Assembly (NCBI RefSeq): GCF_000270245.1
Contig: NC_015635.1
Span: forward strand, 186,001 to 250,000
Origin: Microlunatus phosphovorus NM-1
GTDB lineage: Bacteria > Actinomycetota > Actinomycetes > Propionibacteriales > Propionibacteriaceae
Length of the DNA: 64,000 nt
Direction of reading: 5' to 3'
Positions 23,782-32,359 of the stretch are shown here, piece after piece; positions within the stretch are counted from its first letter, which is position 1; the number at the start of each line of letters is the position of its first letter. Position numbers and translations under genes: made by a program. The notes below the pieces were generated by a model. It searched no databases, was not told the origin of the DNA, and saw nothing but the letters and a program-made list of their open reading frames with translations.

Positions 23782-25140
23782 GTGAAGCTCTGCATCCTCG
23801 GCGGAGGCGGATTCCGTACGCCGTACGTCTACCAGGCTTTGCTGCGCGACTCCGGCAGTCCGCGCATCACCGAGGTCACACTCTACGACGTCGACGAGCA
23901 GCGGCTGCAGGTCATGTTGATGATCTTGAGCCAGCTGGCCGAGCCGTTCGCCGATGCCCCGAAGCTCAAGCCCACCAGGAATCTGGCGGAGGCGATCACT
24001 GGCAGCGACTTCATCTTCGCTGCGTTACGGGTCGGCGGGCTGGAGGGTCGGCGCTGCGACGAGCACGTGGCCTTGGACCTGAACCTGCTCGGTCAGGAGA
24101 CAACCGGTCCGGGAGGGCTCGCGTACGCATTGCGTACCGTGCCGGTGATGGTGCAGATCGCTCGGCTGATCGCCGAGCTCGCACCGCGGGCGTACGTCAT
24201 GAACTTCACGAACCCGGCAGGGATCATCACCGAGGCGATGCAGACCGTGCTCGGGGATCGGGTGCTGGGCATCTGCGATACGCCGTCGGGTCTGGGCCGA
24301 CGGGTCGCCGAGCTGCTGGGCTTGGACGCCACCCGAGTCCAACTGGACTATGTGGGGCTCAACCATCTCGGCTGGCTCCGCCGGTTGCTCTACCAGGGCC
24401 GCGACGTGCTGCCCGACCTGTTGGCCGACGACACACTGCTGAGCGAGCTGGAGGAGGGCCAGGTCTTCGGGCTCGACTGGGTCCGGTCGCTCGGCGCGCT
24501 GCCGAACGAATACCTCTATTACTACTACTTCCACCGTGATGCGGTCCGCGGGATCCTGGCGGCCGGTACGACGCGTGGGGACTTCCTGGCCCGTACCCAG
24601 CAGGAGTTCTACGCCCAAGCCGCGGTGGCGGGTGCTGACGCTGCGGAGCTGTGGCGGCGGACCGTTGCCCGGCGCAGCGCTTCCTACATGGCCGAGGCGC
24701 GGGGCGGCACCCAGGACCACCCGGTGGCTGAACGGGACATCGAGACCGACCCGTCGCAGCAGGGGTACGCAGGGGTTGCCCTCGCGGTGATGGCGGCGAT
24801 CAGCCGCAACGAGCGCGCCACCATGATCCTCAACGTACGCAACGGCGCTACCTTGACCGGGCTGCCGCCGGACGCGGTGGTCGAGGTGCCGGCCGTCGTT
24901 GATGCCAACGGGGTGCACCCACTGAGCACCCCTCAGCCCGACCTGCACCAGCTCGGGCTGATGGCACAGGTCAAGGACGTGGAGCGGCACATCATCTCCG
25001 CGGCGCTCAGCGGATCGAAGGCCGAGGCCGTGCACGCGTTCGCGCTGCATCCGCTGGTCGACAGCGTCCGGGTGGCCGACCAACTCGTCGCCGGCTATGT
25101 CGAGGCGATCCCGGAGGTCGCCGCGGTGCTGACCCGCTGA
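23782..25140 (+). CDS. Glycoside hydrolase family 4 (6-phospho-beta-glucosidase type)
   Basis: 452 residues from GTG 23782, with GGAGG upstream. NAD+ and Mn2+-dependent glycosidase acting by oxidation-elimination. The NAD loop KLCILGGGGFRTPYVYQ opens the protein. NFTNPAGIITEA lies near residue 141, and the metal ligands expected in the family are seen as Cys165 (GICDTPSG) and His195 (GLNHLGW). The LicH/CelF-like pattern suggests 6-phospho-beta-glucosides, but no PTS genes are nearby, so a non-phosphorylated or differently phosphorylated substrate is possible. Confidence 0.9.
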   Translation: MKLCILGGGGFRTPYVYQALLRDSGSPRITEVTLYDVDEQRLQVMLMILSQLAEPFADAPKLKPTRNLAEAITGSDFIFAALRVGGLEGRRCDEHVALDLNLLGQETTGPGGLAYALRTVPVMVQIARLIAELAPRAYVMNFTNPAGIITEAMQTVLGDRVLGICDTPSGLGRRVAELLGLDATRVQLDYVGLNHLGWLRRLLYQGRDVLPDLLADDTLLSELEEGQVFGLDWVRSLGALPNEYLYYYYFHRDAVRGILAAGTTRGDFLARTQQEFYAQAAVAGADAAELWRRTVARRSASYMAEARGGTQDHPVAERDIETDPSQQGYAGVALAVMAAISRNERATMILNVRNGATLTGLPPDAVVEVPAVVDANGVHPLSTPQPDLHQLGLMAQVKDVERHIISAALSGSKAEAVHAFALHPLVDSVRVADQLVAGYVEAIPEVAAVLTR

Positions 25141-25177
25141 CCGGCCGGGCCTGGCGCAGACGCTGGTGAGCAGTGAG

Positions 25178-27124
25178 TCAGGGGCGCATCCGGAAGTCGT
25201 ACGCGGGCGGCAGTTCGGCCGTCTCGGCAGCTTCTCGACCGACGATCAGCGCTTGATAGTCGATCCAGAGTCGGCCGAGCGACTCCGCCCCTTCGCGTAG
25301 TTGTGGGATCTCCAGACCCGGCTCGAGGATGGCTCCGGCGCGCTCGGAGTCGCCTACCGCGACCGCCGATTGGGCTTCGCACAAGGCGATTCGAGGCTCT
25401 CGTCGTAGCTGTTCGGGAAGCAGGTCGACCTCGGCCAGCACGGCGTGATGGTGCCCGATCGCGATCAGCAGCTGTAGCTGCTCGATGACCAGCGCCGACC
25501 AGGTTGGCGCCAGCGTCCGTGCCTCCCGGTAGGCTGACAGCGCCCGCTGATGATCGTCGTCGGCGTAGGCGACCGCAATATTGCGCCAGGCCACCGCCGA
25601 CGGCTGAGACCGCAACGACTCGTCCCAGGCATCCACCGCGCCCAGCCGATCACCGGCCAGCCACCGCGCTACGCCCCGCTGATAGGCGGCGTACGCACCG
25701 GCGCGGCGCTCCAGCAACGCTCGCCAGCCCGGTGCCGTCTGGCAACTCGTCGGGGCCGACCCATCCCACGCGGGCTGCTCACCGTCGAGGATCGCCAGCC
25801 ACGGCTCTTGATCAGGACCCAGATCTTCGTCCAGGAAAGGGGTTCCCGGCAGGGACGGCGACGGTTCCCCGGCCGATCGGCGCCGACGTACTTCCAGGGC
25901 CCCCCAGCCTGATCCTCGGTGCAGCCGATGCTCGATGGGGCGATCGGCGCCGGCCAGCCCGAGCGCGTACTGCGTCGCGAACCACCCGTCCTCGGCCAGG
26001 ACCTGAGCTGAGCCGGCGGAGGTCGCCTCGGCCCACCCGGCCTGAGCATCGGAGATCGTGACCGGCCCGTACGTCTCCAGCCAGGACCACCGCTCTCCGG
26101 CGGGCAGCGGCAGGTGCTCCAGCTGGGTGCGGGCGAGCCCGGCCTGGATCTCCAGATACTCTCCGCCTCGCGGCGACAGCCAGTGCTGCCAGCGATGGCC
26201 GCCATCACCGGTGCCCCAGACGAAGAGCTTGCGTCCCCGCAACCGGGCCGAGGAGGTCTGCAGCAGCCCGTACCCGTGCTCGTCGACGGCCGCGATCCAC
26301 GGTCGCCCACGCGGCTCGAGGTCGAAGAAGTAGTCGACGGCATGCGGGATGTTCGTGGGATAGCTGTGATCGACACCGGAGACGCTCGGCATCGGGATGT
26401 GGCGCAGCGTCCGGCTGTAGTCGAACCGGTACGCCGAGGTGGCCGGAGTCAGCACCCGAAAGCCGTCGCGCTGCGGCACGGCGATGTTGGACCACCAGTA
26501 GACGGGTACGTCGTGGGCGTTCACATTGCTCACGGTGATCATGACCGCGAGCCGGTCGGGGTCGGCCGGCAGCCAGGCATCGAGCTGTAGAACCAGCTCA
26601 CGCATTCGCTCGTATTCCCACAGGCGCAGTCCAGGCGTGCCGTCCGGCAGGCTGATCGTGGCCGCGTGCAACGGCTCGCAGGTGAGCGGATGATGACCGG
26701 TGGTGCCGAGGTTCCATTCCACACCGCCGGCGAACCAGGCGTCGCGGAGCGCGAGGTTGCCCGGTTGCAGGGCGGCATTGGCATACAGCAGCTCACGGCC
26801 GGTCTTCACATCGACCAGAGACCACAACCGGCCGCCCCAGCCGAGCAGGAACGTTGCCCGAAGCCGCCCGTTGTCCAGCACTGCGACGGGATGCTCGACC
26901 TCGGCCAACTCGCGGCCGTACTCGGACTGCGGCAGATAGGGCAACACCGAGCTGACCTTCCCGTACGCCAGGCCGGCCGCCATCTCCTCGTCCACCCCAG
27001 CGTCGGGAAGGTTCTGCAGCGCGGCCTCCTGATGCAGATCGGTGGTGGCCCGCAGCGGCGGCAGCGGGTCGATCCCGACCTGGGCGGTGGGCAGTCTCAA
27101 CGTGCTCAACTCGACGGTGGACAT
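25178..27124 (-). CDS. DUF5107 domain protein with C-terminal TPR
   Basis: 648 residues from ATG 27124 (MSTVELSTLRLP). Residues 20-330 match DUF5107, a beta-sandwich of galactose-mutarotase type (LENGR-like VLDNGRLRATFLLGWGGRLW, WFAGGVEWNLGTTGHHPLTC, YWWSNIAVPQ). Residues 470-610 form helical TPR-like repeats (GVARWLAGDRLGAVDAWDES, DDDHQRALSAYREARTLAPT). Proteins of this layout recur in glycoside-use loci and probably bind or process a carbohydrate. No signal peptide, so cytoplasmic. It is divergent from the coiled-coil gene, with 65 bp between starts. Confidence 0.82.
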   Translation of the reverse strand: MSTVELSTLRLPTAQVGIDPLPPLRATTDLHQEAALQNLPDAGVDEEMAAGLAYGKVSSVLPYLPQSEYGRELAEVEHPVAVLDNGRLRATFLLGWGGRLWSLVDVKTGRELLYANAALQPGNLALRDAWFAGGVEWNLGTTGHHPLTCEPLHAATISLPDGTPGLRLWEYERMRELVLQLDAWLPADPDRLAVMITVSNVNAHDVPVYWWSNIAVPQRDGFRVLTPATSAYRFDYSRTLRHIPMPSVSGVDHSYPTNIPHAVDYFFDLEPRGRPWIAAVDEHGYGLLQTSSARLRGRKLFVWGTGDGGHRWQHWLSPRGGEYLEIQAGLARTQLEHLPLPAGERWSWLETYGPVTISDAQAGWAEATSAGSAQVLAEDGWFATQYALGLAGADRPIEHRLHRGSGWGALEVRRRRSAGEPSPSLPGTPFLDEDLGPDQEPWLAILDGEQPAWDGSAPTSCQTAPGWRALLERRAGAYAAYQRGVARWLAGDRLGAVDAWDESLRSQPSAVAWRNIAVAYADDDHQRALSAYREARTLAPTWSALVIEQLQLLIAIGHHHAVLAEVDLLPEQLRREPRIALCEAQSAVAVGDSERAGAILEPGLEIPQLREGAESLGRLWIDYQALIVGREAAETAELPPAYDFRMRP

Positions 27125-27189
27125 GAGGACAGGTGTACCAGCGGTGGCTTCTGGGAGAATCGGAGGTGCACTCGGCACCGGAAGGCACG

Positions 27190-29565
27190 ATGGCTCAGCA
27201 GCAGAACAAGCAGAACAGACCTAAGCAGCCACAGGATCCGCACGCGCAGACGGCGAAGCAGCTCACCTCTGCGGTGCAGCGGCTGCGCGGCTGGGTGGGT
27301 TCGGACCCCTCGCGGACGCCCGAGCTCGCCGACGCGCTGGTCGCGTTGACCCGGCACCGGCTGCTGGGGCACGCCTATACGGTTGCCGCCCCCGACGCGC
27401 AGGAGTCGGTGAAGCTGGCGGCACAGCTCCTGACGGCGGATGGCCCGATCGGTCCGTACACCTCCGTCGACGACGCGGGCCGCTATGTCACCGCGGTGGT
27501 CCAGCTGGCTGTGATCCAGTCTGCGGCGGGCATGGTCGAGGCTGCGGCCGAGACGGTGGGCTCGCTGACCGAGTTGCGTGAGCAACTGGGGTCGCTGCCT
27601 CTGGTCGCGGCGCTGCCGCCGTCGACCGTGGTCTGGGCGCTGTGCTGTACGGCGCGAGGCGCTTTGGAGGTCGGTGACGCGGCCCAGGCGAACGCGTACG
27701 CCGACGCGGTGCTGGCGCGGGTGGCCGAGTCCGGCCTGCGGGAGGACTCTGCGGCGGCGTACCTGGTGATGGATGCCGACCGGTTGGTCTCCGACGCGCG
27801 CTGGGCTGGAGGACTGGGCTCGGAGGCGCTGACCCATGCGCAGTTGGCCCGCGAGACCTATGACCTCGAGGTCGACGGAAGGCTCGTCCAGGCCGCGCGA
27901 CTGAGCCCGGTGCTGCGGCAGCGATTGGCCGAGCCGCTCTATGGGCTGTATCGCGACCTGGCTGATCGGCTGCTCGGCACCGGGGAGATCGACCTGGGAA
28001 CCCTGACCCGGCGTCGGCTTGTCGAGCTGCTCAGTGCGGTCGCTCCGCAGGAGGAGTCAGCTCGGGTGCAGCTGGCCGCGTCGCTGGCTGACCTGGTACG
28101 GGATCTGCGCGCGCACGGTCGCGACGACGAAGCCGAGCTGGTGGCGCAGGAGTTGGCCGCGCTCCCGGCCGGCGATCGGGAGGCAGCGACGGAGTTGGCT
28201 GGTGGTGTGACCCGAGGGCAGGCGCCGATCCGATGGGAGTCTTTGGGGGACTTCGCTGCGTACGCCGGCGTCGAGTCTGGTTCGATGGACGTGGCTGTGG
28301 TCCAGGGGCAGCTGCGGCGCGACGTCGCGGAGCGGCTGGCCGCCGAGCGGGCTGAGGCCGAGCGGTTGGCGGCCGACACACGGGAGGAAGCACGTCTCGC
28401 TGCCGAGCGCAGGGCGGCCGAGCGGGCTGAAGTCGAGCGGTTGGCGGCTGAGCAGGCTGAGGCGGAGCGACGGGCGGCCGAGCGGGTTGAGGCGGAGCGA
28501 CGGGCGGCCGAGCAGGCTGAGGCCGAGCGACGGGCGGCCGAGGAGGAAGCCGAACGGGCCGAGCGGAAGCGCCGTCGTGAGGAACGGATCGAGGCGCACC
28601 GGCTCGAGCAGGAGCGCTTGGAGGCGGAACGGCTGGCAGCCGAGCAGCGAGAGGCGGAGGAACGGGCTGCCGCGGAGAGAGACGCGGACCCGGCCGCACG
28701 AGAGCGGTACGAGCTGGAGCGGCTGCAGGCTGAGCTCGCCGAGTTGGAGGCCGCCGAGCGAGCTGCTGAACAGGAGGCTGCCGCCCAGGAGATTGCGGAA
28801 CGAAGGGCTGCTGAGCTTGAGGCTGCGCGGCAGGCGGCTGCGCGGGTTGCTGAGGACGAGCGGATAGCGGCGGAGCGGGCTGAAGCTGCCCAGCTCGAAC
28901 TGGAGCGCATCGCCGAGACCCAGCGCGCCGAGGCCCGGGCGGCGGAGGAACGCGCGAAGGCCGAGGCATGGGAGAGCAAGCGGCATGAGGAGGAAAGGCT
29001 CGAAGCTGAGCGGGCCGAGGCTGCCCGGGAAGAGGCCGCTCGGATCGAGGCCGCTCAGGTGGCGGCTGAGCACGTCGAGACGGTGCCGAACGAGGTCGTT
29101 GAGGACGAACTGGAGCCGGTCGAGCTACCGCCGGTCGAGCCCGAGCCAGTGGGACCCGAGTCGGCTCAGCCTGAGCCGGCCGAGGCCGAGTCAGTCGAGC
29201 CGGAGTCGGCCGAGCCGGAGTCGGCCGAGCCGGAGCCGGCCGAGCCTGAGTCGACGCAGCCGGAGTTGGTCCAACCGGAGTCGGATCAACCGGAGCCGGC
29301 CGCCGAGGACGAGCTCACGACGACGTACCGGGCCTGGCAGGCGGCCAAGAGCCAGGGGGACCGCAAGACGGCTCGGGCACTGAACGAGCGGGTCGTGGAG
29401 CTGTTGCGCCCGCGTACCGAGCAAGATCTGGCCGAATACGGTCCCCGGCTGCTCTACGCGTTGGAGGAGCTGTCCAGCGCCCGGCTGCGAGCCGGCGAGC
29501 TGTTCGCCTCGCGTGGTCCCGCCCGTGAGGCGAAGGCGCTGGCCAAATCGCTCGGCCGGCGCTGA
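27190..29565 (+). CDS. Large Ala/Glu/Arg-rich coiled-coil protein with helical-repeat N-terminus
   Basis: 791 residues from ATG 27190, after GGAAGG. Residues 25-370 are alpha-helical repeats resembling TPR arrays. Residues 375-627 are a long coiled coil built on AEAERRAAERVEAE-like heptads. Residues 637-705 are an acidic, extended Pro/Glu/Ser repeat (PESAEPESAEPEPAEPES). The last 85 residues return to a helical-repeat fold (YRAWQAAKSQGDRKTARALN). No enzyme motif or membrane segment is seen. A scaffold or structural role is likely but unproven. The low-complexity DNA of the coiled coil gives long false frames on the other strand. Confidence 0.75.
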   Translation: MAQQQNKQNRPKQPQDPHAQTAKQLTSAVQRLRGWVGSDPSRTPELADALVALTRHRLLGHAYTVAAPDAQESVKLAAQLLTADGPIGPYTSVDDAGRYVTAVVQLAVIQSAAGMVEAAAETVGSLTELREQLGSLPLVAALPPSTVVWALCCTARGALEVGDAAQANAYADAVLARVAESGLREDSAAAYLVMDADRLVSDARWAGGLGSEALTHAQLARETYDLEVDGRLVQAARLSPVLRQRLAEPLYGLYRDLADRLLGTGEIDLGTLTRRRLVELLSAVAPQEESARVQLAASLADLVRDLRAHGRDDEAELVAQELAALPAGDREAATELAGGVTRGQAPIRWESLGDFAAYAGVESGSMDVAVVQGQLRRDVAERLAAERAEAERLAADTREEARLAAERRAAERAEVERLAAEQAEAERRAAERVEAERRAAEQAEAERRAAEEEAERAERKRRREERIEAHRLEQERLEAERLAAEQREAEERAAAERDADPAARERYELERLQAELAELEAAERAAEQEAAAQEIAERRAAELEAARQAAARVAEDERIAAERAEAAQLELERIAETQRAEARAAEERAKAEAWESKRHEEERLEAERAEAAREEAARIEAAQVAAEHVETVPNEVVEDELEPVELPPVEPEPVGPESAQPEPAEAESVEPESAEPESAEPEPAEPESTQPELVQPESDQPEPAAEDELTTTYRAWQAAKSQGDRKTARALNERVVELLRPRTEQDLAEYGPRLLYALEELSSARLRAGELFASRGPAREAKALAKSLGRR

Positions 29566-29610
29566 TCGGCTGGTCCCAAGAAGTCGCTACCTAGGGCCCC
29601 TCGCGAGCGG

Positions 29611-29651
29611 CGAGCGACGACAACTTGTCGCTCGGGTTCCATGTCGTCGCT
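29611..29651. repeat. Nested inverted repeats with alternative pairing
   Basis: CGAGCGAC (29611-29618) pairs with GTCGCTCG (29627-29634). The overlapping AGCGACGACA (29613-29622) pairs perfectly with TGTCGTCGCT (29642-29651). The two stems are mutually exclusive. They lie in the 242-bp gap after the coiled-coil gene and could terminate its transcript or control the following 47-aa ORF. Confidence 0.5.
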
Positions 29652-29807
29652 CTGTCTGCAGATGGAGCCTCAACCAGAGACCCGAGCGACTTGGCTGGTC
29701 GTCGGGTCGTCGGAATCGTCCACCCCTCAGCCGGACTTGGCGGGGCCCTCTACGGTGGACATCGCAGCATCTGACCCGCGGATGCTGGACGACAAGGAGC
29801 ATCACTG

Positions 29808-29951
29808 ATGGGTCTGGCCAAGAAGGTCATCAAGACCGCGATCGCTGCCAAGGTGATCCAGGTTGCGGCTCGTGAGCTGCAGAAGCCGGAGAACCAGGCG
29901 AAGATCCGTGACGGTCTGAACAAGCTCAACCGGACCGTCCGACCGCGCTGA
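29808..29951 (+). CDS. 47-residue basic protein, function unknown
   Basis: ATG 29808 is preceded by AAGGAG at 29793-29798, a strong ribosome site with fitting spacing. The product starts MGLAKKVIKTAIAAKVIQVA and ends LNKLNRTVRPR. It is a short amphipathic, lysine/arginine-rich helix. Codon use matches neighbours. Small proteins of this type are common in Actinobacteria but unassigned. Confidence 0.6.
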   Translation: MGLAKKVIKTAIAAKVIQVAARELQKPENQAKIRDGLNKLNRTVRPR

Positions 29952-30109
29952 GGGCGTACCCAGCGCCCACTCCGATAAGTCCGTAGCACCGCGATGCTTC
30001 TCGCCCGGCGGAGGATAGGTGCGGAGATCGTTACCCCAAGAAACTGGATCGCGACATTTTCAGCAGTTAACGTGTGACCTTCGTGACCAGTGGGACTGAA
30101 GGACGAGGC

Positions 30110-31303
30110 ATGGAAAATCGGCGCACAGCGGGAACTGGCCGCCGGTTCGGTCGATCCGGTCGAGGCGAGCGGCGCGGGCGGTTGCTCGGCGTCGTGCTCG
30201 GCCTGACCACCCTTGCGATCGTGGCGACGAGTTGCGGTCAGGTGCCGGCCAACGAGGTCGTGCCACCGCCGGACAGCCAGACGCCCGTGACCTCGGCTCC
30301 CGTCCCCTCGGTGAGCGCACCGTCGACCGAGCCGCCGACTCAAGAGCCGACGACTGCGGCGCCTGCGCCGACGGCCACCAAGCCTCCCACCAAACCGAAG
30401 CCCGCCAAGCCGGTCGTGCCCGCGATGCTGGAGAAGGGCGACAAGGGGATCAAGGTACGTGAGCTGCAGCACCGGCTCCGGCAACTCGACTGGTTCTCCG
30501 GTTCGATCACCGGCAATTACGGCACGGCTACGGTCAAGGGCGTCAAGGGATTCCAGGAGAAGCGGAAGCTCGATGACACCGGTGCGGTGGACAAGAAGAC
30601 CTGGAACAAGCTCGTCTCGATGACCCGCAAGCCCTCCGACGCCGAGATGCACAATCGGCTGGTGCCGGGTCCGGCGATCATGAAGCAGGGCAGCTCCGGT
30701 GACCGCGTACGCGATCTGCAGGCTCGGCTGAAGCAGATCGGCTGGTTCTCCGGCAATGTCACCGGGTCCTACGGCTCGGTCACGGTTTCCTCGGTGAAGG
30801 GATTCCAGGCCAAGCGGGAGATCCCGGTCACCGGCGAGGTCGATCAACGCACCTTGGACCGGCTGCGAGCAATGACCCGGACGCCGACCGACGACGCGAA
30901 GCACAACAGGGTGCCGAAACCGTCCGCGACCGGGCTGGATTCGCGCTGTATGACCGGGCGCGCGATGTGCATCAGCAAGAGTTCCAACTCGCTGGTCTGG
31001 GTGATCGACGGCAAGCCGCAGATGCGGATGGACGTCCGGTTCGGCTCGGCGGAATTGCCGACCCGGGAGGGCTCCTTCTCGGTCGGCTGGAAGTCCCGCA
31101 ACCACGTGTCGACGATCTATCACACGAAGATGCCGTACGCGATGTTCTTCTCCGGCGGCCAGGCGGTGCACTATTCGCCCGACTTCGCTGCCCGCGGCTA
31201 CAACGGCGCCTCCCACGGCTGCGTCAACGTACGCAACCTCGGCGGCATCCAGTCCCTCTTCAACCAGGTCCGCGTCGGCGACAAAGTGATCGTCTACCGC
31301 TGA
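30110..31303 (+). CDS. L,D-transpeptidase (YkuD) with two peptidoglycan-binding domains
   Basis: 397 residues from ATG 30110, after AAGGACGAGG; GTG 30074 is less likely. An Arg-rich N-terminus precedes a hydrophobic segment ending IVATSC, a lipobox-like site at Cys42, so the protein is exported and perhaps lipid-anchored. A Pro/Thr linker, then two PG_binding_1 domains (about 105-165 and 190-250; both contain LRQLDWFSGSITGNYG-like repeats). The C-terminal YkuD domain has SHGCVNVRN with catalytic Cys371. Makes 3-3 cross-links or attaches proteins to peptidoglycan. Confidence 0.92.
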   Translation: MENRRTAGTGRRFGRSGRGERRGRLLGVVLGLTTLAIVATSCGQVPANEVVPPPDSQTPVTSAPVPSVSAPSTEPPTQEPTTAAPAPTATKPPTKPKPAKPVVPAMLEKGDKGIKVRELQHRLRQLDWFSGSITGNYGTATVKGVKGFQEKRKLDDTGAVDKKTWNKLVSMTRKPSDAEMHNRLVPGPAIMKQGSSGDRVRDLQARLKQIGWFSGNVTGSYGSVTVSSVKGFQAKREIPVTGEVDQRTLDRLRAMTRTPTDDAKHNRVPKPSATGLDSRCMTGRAMCISKSSNSLVWVIDGKPQMRMDVRFGSAELPTREGSFSVGWKSRNHVSTIYHTKMPYAMFFSGGQAVHYSPDFAARGYNGASHGCVNVRNLGGIQSLFNQVRVGDKVIVYR

Positions 31304-31306
31304 CGA

Positions 31307-31351
31307 CCCGGCTTTTGCACCGTTATCCACAGCTCACGTGGGTTTTGCTCC
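31307..31351 (+). repeat. Left 45-bp inverted repeat framing the AbiEi/DUF559 gene
   Basis: It begins CCCGGCTTTTGCACC, contains TTATCCACA, and ends CTCACGTGGGTTTTGCTCC. Compared with the reverse complement of 32315-32359 it shows four substitutions and two single-base indels over 45 bp. It sits 62 bp before the ATG of the framed gene and 3 bp after the transpeptidase stop. Confidence 0.85.
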
Positions 31352-31412
31352 ACAATCCACAGATCTGCCAAGCCCCCGTACGAAACCGCGCCCGCATCCT
31401 TTACGTCTGGGT

Positions 31413-32315
31413 ATGGATGCGAAGCGTTTTCGAAGTCTGGCCGTCGAGCAGGCCGGAGCACTCTCACGATCTCAGGCACTGACGCTGGGTATGAGCCTGC
31501 GCCAGATCGAGTTCAGAGTCGAGTCGGGCGACTGGATTCGGGCGTTGCCGGGGGTCTATCGGTTGGCGACCGTCCCACCGACTCCTGAACAGAGCATGCG
31601 CGTGTGCGCCTTGTGGCTCGACAACGGTGTGTTGACCGGTGTCGGGGCAGCCTGGTGGTGGGAGCTGGAGGCGGATCCGCCGCAGCGTTGGGAGTTTCAG
31701 GTCACCAACGCGACGCGACGGACGATCCAGGATGGAGTGCAGGTGCTCCGTCGGTGGATCGACCCGGCTGATGTGACGACCTATCGGGGCGTGCCAATAG
31801 TGTCGAAGCCGCTGGCGACGCTGCGGGCGGCCGTAACCCTAGAACGTGGGCGTCGCGGTCATGGCGTACGGCTGATCGACCGCAGCAAACAGACGAAGGC
31901 AGTCACTGAAGAAGAGCTCGAGCTTGCCTTCCGACGCAACCGTGGCACTTGGGGGACGACCGCCATGCGCCGCCTCCTCGAGCGGACCGGGGACAGTGCT
32001 CATAGCAACCTGGAACGGCTGGGTGTGAAGCTGCTGAAGGAGGCCGGCATCACCGGCTTCGCTGTGAACTGCTGGGTCCGGTTGGCAACGGGACGTCGGC
32101 TGGAACTCGACATTGCCTTCAAGGACAGGAAGATCGTGATTGAGCTCGACGGCTTCCGCTATCACTCCTCGGCCGAGAGCCGTGCCATCGACCTCGATCG
32201 CCAGAACGCTCTCATCCAGGACGGTTGGACTGTGCTGCGCTACGGGTCGGACGTGCTGAACGACGAGCCGGATCGGTTCATCGCCGAGGTACTGGCCGTA
32301 CTGTGCCAGGTTTAG
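31413..32315 (+). CDS. AbiEi-type winged-helix plus DUF559 (Vsr-fold) protein, framed by inverted repeats
   Basis: 300 residues from ATG 31413. Residues 1-55 are an AbiEi-type N-terminal winged helix (LAVEQAGALSRSQALTLGMS, WIRALPGVYRLA). Residues 200-300 are DUF559, an endonuclease-like domain of the Vsr/PD-(D/E)XK class, with ELDIAFKDRKIVIELDGFRY holding the D...ExD pattern and VLRYGSDVL near the end. No AbiEii-type toxin gene is adjacent. The gene with its two 45-bp inverted repeats is wedged between the transpeptidase and map, the right repeat starting in the stop codon and ending one base before map's stop. Confidence 0.85.
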   Translation: MDAKRFRSLAVEQAGALSRSQALTLGMSLRQIEFRVESGDWIRALPGVYRLATVPPTPEQSMRVCALWLDNGVLTGVGAAWWWELEADPPQRWEFQVTNATRRTIQDGVQVLRRWIDPADVTTYRGVPIVSKPLATLRAAVTLERGRRGHGVRLIDRSKQTKAVTEEELELAFRRNRGTWGTTAMRRLLERTGDSAHSNLERLGVKLLKEAGITGFAVNCWVRLATGRRLELDIAFKDRKIVIELDGFRYHSSAESRAIDLDRQNALIQDGWTVLRYGSDVLNDEPDRFIAEVLAVLCQV

Positions 32316-32359
32316 GAGCAAACCCACGTGAGATGTGGATAGTGGTGCAAAAAGTCGGG
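32315..32359 (-). repeat. Right 45-bp inverted repeat framing the AbiEi/DUF559 gene
   Basis: The first base is the last base of the gene's TAG stop. It reads GGAGCAAACCCACGTGAGA... to ...GGTGCAAAAAGTCGGG and ends at 32359, immediately before the map stop codon at 32360. It is the inverted partner of 31307-31351, about 87 percent identical by hand alignment. Confidence 0.85.

Noticed and set aside
28300-29060. Long minus-strand Ser/Ala/Arg frames opposite the coiled coil
   Set aside because: These are products of the low-complexity GAG/GCG codon pattern of the plus-strand gene.
31413-32315. Complete type IV AbiE toxin-antitoxin system
   Set aside because: Only the AbiEi-type domain is present, fused to DUF559; no AbiEii nucleotidyltransferase gene lies beside it.
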